A stretch of 64,000 nucleotides of DNA. Origin: Pseudomonas marginalis (lineage in GTDB: Bacteria > Pseudomonadota > Gammaproteobacteria > Pseudomonadales > Pseudomonadaceae). Numbering within the stretch: position 1 is the first letter of the stretch; each line of letters starts with the position of its first letter. The notes under the pieces are model-generated. The model was not told the DNA's origin. It was given only the letters and a program-made list of their open reading frames with translations, and did not search any database. A program made the translations under genes and the position numbers. The DNA lies in assembly GCF_900105325.1 (NCBI RefSeq), contig NZ_FNSU01000003.1, forward strand, positions 4,167,501-4,231,500, given 5' to 3'. Below, one piece after another: positions 56,925 through 64,000 of this stretch.

Positions 56925-58490
56925 ATGATTCGACGGCTTTTACCGTTTTTCCTGCTGGGAGCCCTGGCCTTGAGCGGCTGCGCCACGGTGAGTACCCCGC
57001 GCATACCCAGCGATGCCCTGCCGGCCGCCCAATCGTCGTTCGGCCGCTCGATCCAGGCCCAGGCCGCGCCTTACCAGGGCCGTTCAGGTTTTCGCCTGCT
57101 GCCCAACAGCAGCGAAGCCTTCATGGCCCGCGCCGAGCTGATCCGCAATGCCCAGACCAGCCTTGACCTGCAGTACTACATCGTCCACGACGGCATCAGC
57201 ACGCGGATGCTGGTGGATGAACTGCTCAAGGCCGCCGACCGTGGCGTGCGCGTGCGCATCCTGCTGGATGACACCACCAGCGACGGCCTCGACCAGATCA
57301 TCGCCACCCTCGCCGCCCACCCCAAGATCGAGATTCGCCTGTTCAACCCCCTGCACCTGGGACGCAGCACCGGTGTGACGCGCGCCATGGGCCGCCTGTT
57401 CAACCTGTCGCTGCAACACCGGCGCATGCACAACAAGCTGTGGCTGGCGGACAACAGCGTGGCCATCGTCGGTGGGCGCAACCTGGGGGATGAGTATTTC
57501 GACGCCGAGCCCAACCTGAACTTCACCGATATCGACATGCTCAGCGTGGGGCCGGTGGCCGAGCAACTCGGGCACAGTTTCGATCAGTACTGGAACAGCG
57601 CCCTGAGCAAACCCATTGATGATTTCGTCTCCAATACGCCCTCCAAAGGTGACCTGGCCGCCGCGCGCCTGAGCCTGGAGGCGTCGCTGGCCGAATCGCG
57701 CCAGCAGAAGCACGCGCTGTACGCGCGCCTGCGCACCTACCAGACCCAGCCGCGCATGGACATCTGGCGCCGCGAACTGATCTGGGCCTGGAACCAGGCG
57801 TTGTGGGACGCACCCAGCAAGGTGCTGTCCAAGGCCGACCCGGACCCGCACCTGCTGCTGACCACGCAACTGGCCCCGGAGCTGGAAGGCGTCAACCATG
57901 AACTGATGATGATCTCGGCGTACTTCGTGCCGGGACAGCCCGGGCTGGTGTACCTGACGGGGCGCGCCGACGCGGGCGTATCGGTGAGCTTGTTGACCAA
58001 CTCCCTTGAAGCCACCGACGTGCCTGCCGTACATGGCGGCTATGCACCGTACCGCAAGGCGCTGCTGGAGCACGGGGTAAAACTCTACGAGCTACGCCGC
58101 CAACCGGGTGACGGCGGCGGCAGCGGCCCGCACCTGTTTCGTCGAGGCACGTTCCGCGGCTCGGACTCGAGCCTGCACAGCAAGGCGATGATCTTTGATC
58201 GGCAAAAATCGTTTGTCGGCTCTTTCAATTTCGACCCGCGCTCCGTGCTGTGGAACACCGAGGTCGGCGTGCTGGTGGACAGCCCCGAACTGGCGGAACA
58301 CGTGCGCAATCTCGCCCTGCAAGGCATGGCGCCGGCCCTGAGCTACGAGGCGAAACTGCAGGACGGCAACGTGGTATGGGTGACCGAAGACAACGGCCAA
58401 CTGCACACCCTGACCCGTGAACCGGGCAGTTGGTGGCGACGGTTCAATGCCTGGTTCGCCACCTCGGTCGGCCTGGAACGCATGCTCTAG
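56925..58490 (+). CDS. Phospholipase D family lipoprotein
   Basis: A 521-residue protein with lipobox LSGC (about C20) and two HKD motifs: HNKLWLADNSVAIVGGRNLGD and HSKAMIFDRQKSFVGSFNFD. It belongs to the PLD superfamily, close to cardiolipin synthases of the ClsC type, but here predicted to be membrane-anchored in the periplasm. It may hydrolyse or transfer phosphatidyl groups. ATG at 56925 is chosen over an overlapping TTG. Starts 62 bp after the MocR gene. Confidence 0.85.
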   Translation: MIRRLLPFFLLGALALSGCATVSTPRIPSDALPAAQSSFGRSIQAQAAPYQGRSGFRLLPNSSEAFMARAELIRNAQTSLDLQYYIVHDGISTRMLVDELLKAADRGVRVRILLDDTTSDGLDQIIATLAAHPKIEIRLFNPLHLGRSTGVTRAMGRLFNLSLQHRRMHNKLWLADNSVAIVGGRNLGDEYFDAEPNLNFTDIDMLSVGPVAEQLGHSFDQYWNSALSKPIDDFVSNTPSKGDLAAARLSLEASLAESRQQKHALYARLRTYQTQPRMDIWRRELIWAWNQALWDAPSKVLSKADPDPHLLLTTQLAPELEGVNHELMMISAYFVPGQPGLVYLTGRADAGVSVSLLTNSLEATDVPAVHGGYAPYRKALLEHGVKLYELRRQPGDGGGSGPHLFRRGTFRGSDSSLHSKAMIFDRQKSFVGSFNFDPRSVLWNTEVGVLVDSPELAEHVRNLALQGMAPALSYEAKLQDGNVVWVTEDNGQLHTLTREPGSWWRRFNAWFATSVGLERML

Positions 58491-58502
58491 GAACAGCGAG
58501 GA

Positions 58503-59645
58503 TCAAGCCGGCTGAGCAGCACCGAATGCGCCTTGGCGCAGCAACAGCACCACCAAACCCAAGGCCCCGCCCGCCATCAGCCACGGCAGCGCGTGCCCGC
58601 TGATCCATTGGCTGCCGGCGCCGGCCACCAGCGGGCCGATCAGGCAACCGATACCCCATAACTGCGCGATGTGGGCATTGGCACGCACCAGCGCATCGTC
58701 ACGATAACGCTCGCCGATCAGGATCAGCGACAACGTGAACAACCCGCCGGCACTGGCGCCGAACAGCACCCATATTGGCCAGATCAGCAGCGTGTGCATC
58801 AGCAACGGAACCGCCAGGCTCGATGCCAGCAACAGCAGTGCGCAACTCAAAAACAGCGTGCGTCGTGGCAGATAATCCGCCAGTGCCCCGATGGGCAGCT
58901 GCAGCAGCGCGTCCCCGACCACCACCGTGCTGACCATCGTCAAGGCAATTTCGGCAGTGAAGCCCTGTTGCAGGCAATACACCGGCAGCAGCGTCAGGAT
59001 CATCGCCTCAAACGCGGCGAACAGCGCCACCGCCCAGGCAATCGCCGGCAGGCTCAGGCAGAAGCGCCACAAATCCGCGAAGGTCACGCTGAACGATTCG
59101 GCACTGGGCGCACCAGAGCGACCCAGCAATGCCAGCGGAGCCACCACCAGCAGGCCAACGCCGACCCAGAAGCCATAGTCATGGCCGGTGCCGATCAGGC
59201 CCAGCAGCAACGGGCCCGAGAGCTGGCTCAAGGCATAACTGCAGCCATACAGCGCCACCAGCCGGCCACGCCACTGCTCCACCACCAACTGGTTGATCCA
59301 GCTTTCACCGAGGATAAACACGATGGTCAGGATCACCCCGATCATCAGGCGCAACACCAGCCATATCGGGTAGCTGGGCAGAATGGCCAGCAAACCGATG
59401 GACACCGCGCCAGCCCACAGGCACAGACGCATGAGATTCGCGGTGCCGAGCCAGGCGGCCAGACGGCTGGAGACCTTGGCGCCGAGCAATACGCCAAAGG
59501 CCGGCATGGCGGCCATTACGCCAATCGCGAAACTGCCGTAGCCCCAGCCCTCCAGGCGCAGGGAGACCAGCGGCATGCTGACGCCCAGGGCCAGGCCGAC
59601 ACTGAGCACCGAGGCCAGGACGGCGAAATAGGTCGCCCAACGCAT
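58503..59645 (-). CDS. MFS transporter (YcaD-like)
   Basis: A 380-residue transporter with twelve helices: LVSLRLEGWGYGSFAIGVMA, ESWINQLVVEQWRGRLVALYG (MFS motif A-like) and LPIGALADYLPRRTLF (second motif A, G-x-x-x-D-R-x-x-R-R-like). It resembles YcaD/MFS carriers of unknown substrate. AGGAG precedes the ATG at 59645 by seven bases, better than upstream in-frame codons. Confidence 0.82.
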   Translation of the reverse strand: MRWATYFAVLASVLSVGLALGVSMPLVSLRLEGWGYGSFAIGVMAAMPAFGVLLGAKVSSRLAAWLGTANLMRLCLWAGAVSIGLLAILPSYPIWLVLRLMIGVILTIVFILGESWINQLVVEQWRGRLVALYGCSYALSQLSGPLLLGLIGTGHDYGFWVGVGLLVVAPLALLGRSGAPSAESFSVTFADLWRFCLSLPAIAWAVALFAAFEAMILTLLPVYCLQQGFTAEIALTMVSTVVVGDALLQLPIGALADYLPRRTLFLSCALLLLASSLAVPLLMHTLLIWPIWVLFGASAGGLFTLSLILIGERYRDDALVRANAHIAQLWGIGCLIGPLVAGAGSQWISGHALPWLMAGGALGLVVLLLRQGAFGAAQPA

Positions 59646-59687
59646 TGCCACGCTCCTGTGGATAATCATGGGTTCACACAAAACAGT

Positions 59688-59774
59688 GTGGGAGGGGGCT
59701 TGCTCCCGATTGCAGTGGATCATTGAGCACTGTTAGTGCCTGACACACTGCTATCGGGGCAAGCCCCCTCCCAC
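59688..59774. repeat. REP doublet (REPIN)
   Basis: GTGGGAGGGGGCTTGCTCCC at the left and CGGGGCAAGCCCCCTCCCAC at the right, opposing arms. The two arms differ in the inner bases, so it is a hybrid of two subtypes. Between the MFS gene and kauB, both on the minus strand, after the kauB stop. Confidence 0.85.
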
Positions 59775-59792
59775 ATTTGCCTGCGGTGTTGC

Positions 59793-61286
59793 TTACAGCT
59801 TGATCCAGGTCGCCTTCAGCTCGGTGTACTTGTCGAACGCATGCAGCGACTTGTCGCGACCATTACCCGACTGCTTGAAGCCGCCAAACGGTGCGGTCAT
59901 GTCGCCGCCGTCGTATTGGTTGACCCACACGCTACCGGCACGCAGGGCCTTGGCGGTGAGGTGCGCCTTGGAAATGTCCGACGTCCACACCGCAGCGGCG
60001 AGGCCGTATTGGGTGTCGTTGGCGATCTTGATCGCTTCCTCGGCGCCGTCAAAGGTGATCACCGACAGCACCGGGCCGAAGATCTCTTCCTGGGCGATTC
60101 TCATGGCGTTGGTTACACCGTCGAAAATCGTCGGCTCGACGTAGGTGCCGCCCGTCTCTTCCAGGATGCGCTTGCCACCCGCCACCAACTTGGCGCCGTC
60201 AGTGTGGCCGGCTTCGATGTACGACAGCACGGTGTTCATCTGCTGGGTGTCCACCAGGGCACCGACGTTGGTCGCCGGGTCCAGCGGGTTGCCGGGCTTC
60301 CAGCCCTTGAGGGCCTCGATCACCAGCGGCAGGAAGGTGTCCTTGATCGAACGTTCCACCAGCAGGCGCGAACCGGCAGTGCAGACTTCACCCTGGTTGA
60401 AGGCGATGGCGCTGGCAGCGGATTCGGCAGCGGCTTGCAGGTTCGGAGCATCGGCAAAAACGATGTTCGGGCTCTTGCCGCCGGCTTCCAGCCATACACG
60501 CTTCATGTTCGATTCGCCGGAGCGGATCAACAGTTGCTTGGCGATCTTGGTCGAACCGGTGAACACCAGTGTGTCGACGTCCATGTGCAGCGCCAGCGCA
60601 TTGCCGACGGTGTGGCCGTAGCCCGGCAGCACGTTGAACACGCCTTTCGGAATACCGGCTTCAACGGCCAGGGCCGCGATGCGGATGGCGGTGAGTGGAG
60701 ATTTTTCGGACGGCTTGAGGATCACCGAGTTACCGGTGGACAGCGCCGGGCCGAGTTTCCAGCAGGCCATCATCAGCGGGAAGTTCCACGGCACGATGGC
60801 ACCCACCACGCCGACCGGCTCGCGGGTCACCAGACCCAACTGATCGTGCGGGGTGGCTGCGACTTCGTCGTAGATCTTGTCGATTGCCTCGCCGCTCCAG
60901 CTCAGGGCATTTGCCGCGCCGGGTACGTCAATGTTCAGGGAGTCACTGATCGGCTTGCCCATGTCCAGGGTTTCGAGCAGCGCCAGTTCTTCGGCATTGG
61001 CCTTGAGCAGCGCGGCGAAACGGATCATGGTGGCTTTGCGTTTGGCCGGCGCGAGGCGCGACCAGACACCGGAATTGAAGGTGGCGCGGGCATTTTCTAC
61101 GGCGCGCTGGGCATCGGCGGCGTCACAACTGGCAACACTGGTCAGCAGGCGACCATCGACCGGGCTGATGCATTCGAAGGTGTCGCCGGAAACAGCAGCG
61201 GTGTATTCGCCATTGATGTAGGCGCGGCCTTCGATCTTCAGATCCTTGGCGCGTTGTTCCCAGTCGGCACGGGTCAGGGTGGTCAT
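59793..61286 (-). CDS. kauB: KauB-type aldehyde dehydrogenase
   Basis: A 497-residue NAD(P)-dependent aldehyde dehydrogenase: PWNFPLMMACWKLGPALSTG, glutamate in LEAGGKSPN and catalytic cysteine in FNQGEVCTAGSR (about residue 303). It matches P. aeruginosa KauB and E. coli PuuC, which oxidise gamma-glutamyl-aminobutyraldehyde and related products of arginine and polyamine breakdown. A palindrome at 61455-61474 upstream may be a PauR operator. A REP doublet follows. Confidence 0.9.
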   Translation of the reverse strand: MTTLTRADWEQRAKDLKIEGRAYINGEYTAAVSGDTFECISPVDGRLLTSVASCDAADAQRAVENARATFNSGVWSRLAPAKRKATMIRFAALLKANAEELALLETLDMGKPISDSLNIDVPGAANALSWSGEAIDKIYDEVAATPHDQLGLVTREPVGVVGAIVPWNFPLMMACWKLGPALSTGNSVILKPSEKSPLTAIRIAALAVEAGIPKGVFNVLPGYGHTVGNALALHMDVDTLVFTGSTKIAKQLLIRSGESNMKRVWLEAGGKSPNIVFADAPNLQAAAESAASAIAFNQGEVCTAGSRLLVERSIKDTFLPLVIEALKGWKPGNPLDPATNVGALVDTQQMNTVLSYIEAGHTDGAKLVAGGKRILEETGGTYVEPTIFDGVTNAMRIAQEEIFGPVLSVITFDGAEEAIKIANDTQYGLAAAVWTSDISKAHLTAKALRAGSVWVNQYDGGDMTAPFGGFKQSGNGRDKSLHAFDKYTELKATWIKL

Positions 61287-61454
61287 GCGAGTGTCCTCCT
61301 CTTATTGAATACAAGGGCCAGGCGATGTCCCCCGGCAGCCTCAAAGAATGCTTGCCCGCCAGCCAGCTGTTCGGCTCAAAGGCAGCTGCCACCCTAAACC
61401 AGCGGCCAGGGATGTTTCAATATATTTGACATAACCGCGGTAAACGCCCTTGCG

Positions 61455-61474
61455 ATGTTCATTTTAATAAACAT
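61455..61474. promoter_or_regulatory. Candidate PauR operator between kauB and cupin gene
   Basis: ATGTTCATTTTAATAAACAT: 5-bp perfect arms plus AT-rich centre. The minus-strand half AATGAACAT resembles the PuuR box core as I remember it. It could serve kauB and the divergent cupin gene. Confidence 0.4.
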
Positions 61475-61516
61475 AGACTTTGGGCTCTCCAACCGCAGGC
61501 CAGACGGGACACGCAC

Positions 61517-61879
61517 ATGAGCATCCAGGACATCGTCGACTTCAGCCAGGCCAACACCGCCCCAGACCGCTACCGCCCTGCCGCAGAAAAAATCCTCAAG
61601 GGCGATCCCGAACAAACGGTGTACAACCATTACAACAGCCCGTGCGGCCAGATGAACGCCGGTGTCTGGGAAGGTGAGGTCGGGCAGTGGCAGGTCAACT
61701 ACAGCGAGCATGAGTATTGCGAGATCGTGCAGGGCGTCTCTGTATTGCGCGACGCCGAGGGCAATGCGAAGACCTTGCGTGCCGGCGACCGCTTCGTGAT
61801 CCCCGCCGGCTTCAGCGGCACCTGGGAAGTGCTGGAGCCGTGCCGCAAGATCTACGTGGTGTTCGAGCAGAAAGCCTGA
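61517..61879 (+). CDS. Cupin domain protein (EutQ/DUF861-like)
   Basis: A 120-residue single cupin of the Cupin_3 type: WEGEVGQWQVNYSEHEYCEIV, then AGDRFVIPAGFSGTWEVLE. No catalytic role can be assigned; related proteins bind metal or small ligands. Divergent from kauB with a shared 230-bp region, so it may be part of the same regulon. A strong hairpin terminator follows. Confidence 0.85.
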   Translation: MSIQDIVDFSQANTAPDRYRPAAEKILKGDPEQTVYNHYNSPCGQMNAGVWEGEVGQWQVNYSEHEYCEIVQGVSVLRDAEGNAKTLRAGDRFVIPAGFSGTWEVLEPCRKIYVVFEQKA

Positions 61880-61901
61880 TCAGTAAATCCGACGCAAAAA
61901 A

Positions 61902-61932
61902 AAGCCCGTATCGTGAGATACGGGCTTTTTTC
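61902..61932. terminator. Bidirectional terminator, cupin gene and rpmG
   Basis: Stem AAGCCCGTATC / GATACGGGCTT with GTGA loop, then TTTTTC on the plus strand and TTTTTTTGCG on the minus strand. It ends both convergent transcripts. Confidence 0.9.
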
Positions 61933-61949
61933 ACAAGGAGGAAAATCAA

Positions 61950-62105
61950 TTACTTGATTTTGCCTTCTTTGTAGATCACGTGCTTGCGAACGCGCGGGTC
62001 GAACATTTTCTTTTCGAGCTTGTCCGGGGTAGTACGCTTGTTCTTGTCGGTAGTGTAGAAGTGACCAGTACCGGCGCTAGAGATCATTCGAATCAATTCA
62101 CGCAT
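61950..62105 (-). CDS. rpmG: 50S ribosomal protein L33
   Basis: A 51-residue protein, MRELIRMISSAGTGHFYTTD then KNKRTTPDKLEKKMFDPRVR, the zinc-free type of L33 without CxxC pairs. Eleven bases after rpmB on the same strand. Too short for many gene callers but fully supported by sequence and context. Confidence 0.97.
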   Translation of the reverse strand: MRELIRMISSAGTGHFYTTDKNKRTTPDKLEKKMFDPRVRKHVIYKEGKIK

Positions 62106-62116
62106 GATAGAGCTCC

Positions 62117-62350
62117 TTAGATCTTGCCAGCGGCGCGGATTTCGGCCAGCACGACAGTGATGCCACGCTTGTCGATAATACGCATGCCTTTGGCAGATAC
62201 ACGCAGGCGAACAAAACGTTTCTCTTCTTCAACCCAGAAGCGGTGATGCTGCAGGTTCGGCAGGAAACGACGACGGGTTTTGTTATTTGCGTGGGAAATG
62301 TTATTCCCAGTCACCGGACCCTTACCGGTAACTTGACAGACTCTCGACAT
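62117..62350 (-). CDS. rpmB: 50S ribosomal protein L28
   Basis: A 77-residue protein: MSRVCQVTGKGPVTGNNISH then NNKTRRRFLPNLQHHRFWV, standard L28. First gene of rpmB-rpmG. The predicted promoter at 62499-62527 leaves a leader of about 140 nt with two hairpins. Confidence 0.98.
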   Translation of the reverse strand: MSRVCQVTGKGPVTGNNISHANNKTRRRFLPNLQHHRFWVEEEKRFVRLRVSAKGMRIIDKRGITVVLAEIRAAGKI

Positions 62351-62808
62351 GCCTCAGCCCTCTAAAACCACATGCCCAACCCGGCATGGGTTGGCCGCTT
62401 AATCTCTCAGTCATTTGGCGCCAGGCGCCGCGTTTCTTTAGGGTCTTACCGGCTACACCTACAAGCGAAGGAACCGGGCCCCTAGAAAAGAGCGCTGCTT
62501 TATACCAGAAAGACCCATGTGCAACAACAGCCCGTGTATTTTTACCGGCGTAAATCTCGGCGACAGACGCCCGAACCGTTGCCAGGAGGGGCCGCTGTAA
62601 CAACCGACCGCTCGTCGCACAGAATGATTTACAGCGCTCGCGCGCGCAGCAAAGCGCACAGCGAAACGCGCTGGGGTGCCATCAAAACAGTATTTGAAGC
62701 AAAAGCACAGGCAAAAATGGGCTAGTCATTTATCAACCAGACCACTACGGTAGGGCTTTTCCAGACTGCACTCGCAGATGGGCCTTCGATCTGCAAAGGA
62801 AACCGAAC
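62351..62808. other. Gene-free region rpmB to dipeptide-binding gene
   Basis: About 458 bp. The left part is the rpmB leader with a hairpin CCAACCC / GGGTTGG (62375-62393) and a GGCGCC-A-GGCGCC palindrome (about 62420-62432). The right part holds the upstream region of the ABC transporter gene. No coding frame was found. Confidence 0.55.
62499..62527 (-). promoter_or_regulatory. Predicted promoter of rpmB-rpmG
   Basis: Minus strand: -35 TTGTTG (62527-62522), 17-bp spacer and -10 TATAAA (62504-62499) with extended -10 TGG before it. Would start RNA near 62492, about 140 bp before rpmB. Confidence 0.6.
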
Positions 62809-64000
62809 ATGCGCCTCGCTGCCCTACCGCTATTGCTAGCCCCTCTATTTATCGCGCCGCTGGCCTCTGCCGCCAGCAACTTGAGCGTCTGCACCGAGGC
62901 CAGCCCCGAAGGGTTCGATGTGGTGCAATACAACTCGCTGACCACCACCAACGCCTCGGCCGATGTGCTGATGAATCGCCTGGTGGACTACGACGCGGCC
63001 AGCGGCAAACTGGTGCCCAGCCTGGCGGACAGCTGGGACGTCTCGCCGGATGGCCTGACCTATACCTTCAAGCTGCACCCGGACGTGAAATTCCATCGCA
63101 CCGAGTATTTCACCCCAAGCCGCACCCTGACCGCCGAAGACGTGCGCTTCAGCTTCGAACGCATGCTCGACCCGGCCAACCCGTGGCACAAGATCGCCCA
63201 GAGCGGCTTCCCCCACGCCCAGTCCCTGCAATTGCCAACGCTGGTCAAGAAGATCGATGCCCTCGACCCGCTGACCGTGCGCTTTACCCTCGATCACGCC
63301 GACTCCACCTTCCTCGCGGCCCTGAGCATGGGCTTTGCCTCGATCTACCCGGCGGAATACGCCGACAAACTGCTCAAGGCCGGCACGCCGGAGAAGCTCA
63401 ACAGCCAGCCGATCGGCACCGGGCCGTTCATCTTCAGCCGTTTCCAGAAAGATGCCGTGGTGCGCTACAAGGCCAACCCGGACTATTTTGCCGGCAAACC
63501 GGCTGTGGATAACTTGATCTTCGCCATTACCCCGGACGCCAACGTGCGCCTGCAGAAACTGCATCGCAACGAATGCCAGATCGCCCTGTCGCCCAAGCCC
63601 CTGGATGTGGGCGAGGCCGAAAAGGACCCCGCACTCAAGGTAGAAAAAACCGCAGCATTCATGACCGCATTCGTGGCCATCAACAGCCAGCACCCACCGT
63701 TGGACAAGCCCGAGGTGCGCCAGGCCATTAACCTGGCCTTCGACAAGGGCAGCTACCTCAAGGCGGTGTTTGAAGGCACCGCCGAAGCCGCCAACGGCCC
63801 GTACCCGCCCAATACCTGGAGCTACGCCAAAGACTTGCCGGGTTATCCACAGGACCTCGCCAAGGCCAAGGCCTTGCTGGACCGTGCCGGCCTCAAGGAC
63901 GGCTTCAAGACCACCCTCTGGACGCGCCCCACCGGCAGCCTGCTGAACCCTAACCCGAACCTCGGCGCGCAACTGCTGCAGGCGGACCTGGCCAAGGTGG
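62809..64000 (+). CDS. Dipeptide ABC transporter substrate-binding protein (DppA-like), partial
   Basis: 397 codons visible; the gene runs past the end of the window. A signal peptide (MRLAALPLLLAPLFIAPLAS, then AAS) is followed by a SBP_bac_5 domain: LVPSLADSWDVSPDGLTYTF, FHRTEYFTPSRTLTAEDVRF, PIGTGPFIFSRFQKDAVVRY. This is the DppA/peptide-binding cluster that in P. aeruginosa follows rpmB (PA5317 as I recall). It should bind peptides in the periplasm for import by permeases beyond the window. AAAGGAAA precedes the ATG at 62809. Confidence 0.88.
   Translation, partial: MRLAALPLLLAPLFIAPLASAASNLSVCTEASPEGFDVVQYNSLTTTNASADVLMNRLVDYDAASGKLVPSLADSWDVSPDGLTYTFKLHPDVKFHRTEYFTPSRTLTAEDVRFSFERMLDPANPWHKIAQSGFPHAQSLQLPTLVKKIDALDPLTVRFTLDHADSTFLAALSMGFASIYPAEYADKLLKAGTPEKLNSQPIGTGPFIFSRFQKDAVVRYKANPDYFAGKPAVDNLIFAITPDANVRLQKLHRNECQIALSPKPLDVGEAEKDPALKVEKTAAFMTAFVAINSQHPPLDKPEVRQAINLAFDKGSYLKAVFEGTAEAANGPYPPNTWSYAKDLPGYPQDLAKAKALLDRAGLKDGFKTTLWTRPTGSLLNPNPNLGAQLLQADLAKV

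Noticed and set aside
59736..61397. 553-codon open frame antisense to kauB
   Set aside because: Shadow of the aldehyde dehydrogenase gene in the third-position-complement frame; no family features.
1..64000. tRNA, rRNA, or prophage and defence genes
   Set aside because: No cloverleaf or rRNA sequence was recognised, and no integrase, restriction, toxin-antitoxin or phage gene was seen apart from the IS481 transposase and the housekeeping XerC.

Overview
The window is a 64 kb stretch of GC-rich chromosome from a fluorescent Pseudomonas, most likely of the P. fluorescens group. Three things suggest this: the gene order follows the part of the P. aeruginosa PAO1 map I remember as about PA5240-PA5317; there is a full AlgR/AlgQ/AlgP set beside hemCDXY; and the intergenic spaces hold REP palindromes of the GTGGGAGGGGGCTTGCTCCC type that are abundant in P. 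fluorescens genomes. It is almost entirely core genome. The only clear mobile element is one IS481-family insertion at about 45.2-46.5 kb.

Layout. 0-6 kb: the end of elbB, a YaiI-like gene, a cytochrome c/FTR1 iron permease fusion, and a four-gene envelope cluster (COG3014 lipoprotein, YcfL, LpoB-like lipoprotein, second LpoB/CsgG-like protein). 6-18 kb: LysE exporter, MscS-like channel, ABC-F ATPase YheS, TIGR02444 protein, the repetitive histone-like AlgP, an FKBP isomerase, Rsd/AlgQ, DsbB, then hemY-hemX-hemD-hemC and algR on the minus strand. 18-31 kb: argH, a GST, two small conserved proteins, adenylate cyclase cyaA, rnk, cyaY with a DUF1289 gene, and the lptM-lysA-dapF-DUF484-xerC-HAD operon. 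31-45 kb: sutA, yjbQ, glnK-amtB, ubiK, yifB, a Cache-domain chemoreceptor, a LysR/MATE divergent pair, the GGDEF-EAL protein ProE, rep and xpt.

45-64 kb: the IS481 element lies inside a REP doublet. After it come an acetyl-CoA hydrolase/transferase-like gene, cytochrome c5, and an amine catabolism region: pauR, dadX-ridA-dadA with divergent dadR, a PauB/PuuB-type oxidase, and the aldehyde dehydrogenase kauB. Between the oxidase and kauB lie a DUF1127 gene, a MocR regulator, a phospholipase D-like lipoprotein and an MFS transporter. The window closes with a cupin, rpmB-rpmG, and the start of a peptide ABC transporter binding protein.

How the genes work together. DadA oxidises D-amino acids made by racemase DadX, with RidA clearing reactive imines and DadR as the Lrp-type activator. 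PauR, the oxidase and KauB fit the gamma-glutamyl polyamine route. GlnK-AmtB is the nitrogen sensing and ammonium uptake pair. hemCDXY makes uroporphyrinogen III. CyaA makes cAMP, and a CRP/Vfr-like palindrome lies upstream of algR. No strong candidate for a wholly new defence or metabolic system is visible. The points most worth checking are the LpoB-like envelope cluster, the lack of an algZ kinase gene beside algR, the IS inside a REPIN with doubled terminal motifs, the 39-bp minisatellite in algP, and several unassigned operator-like palindromes.
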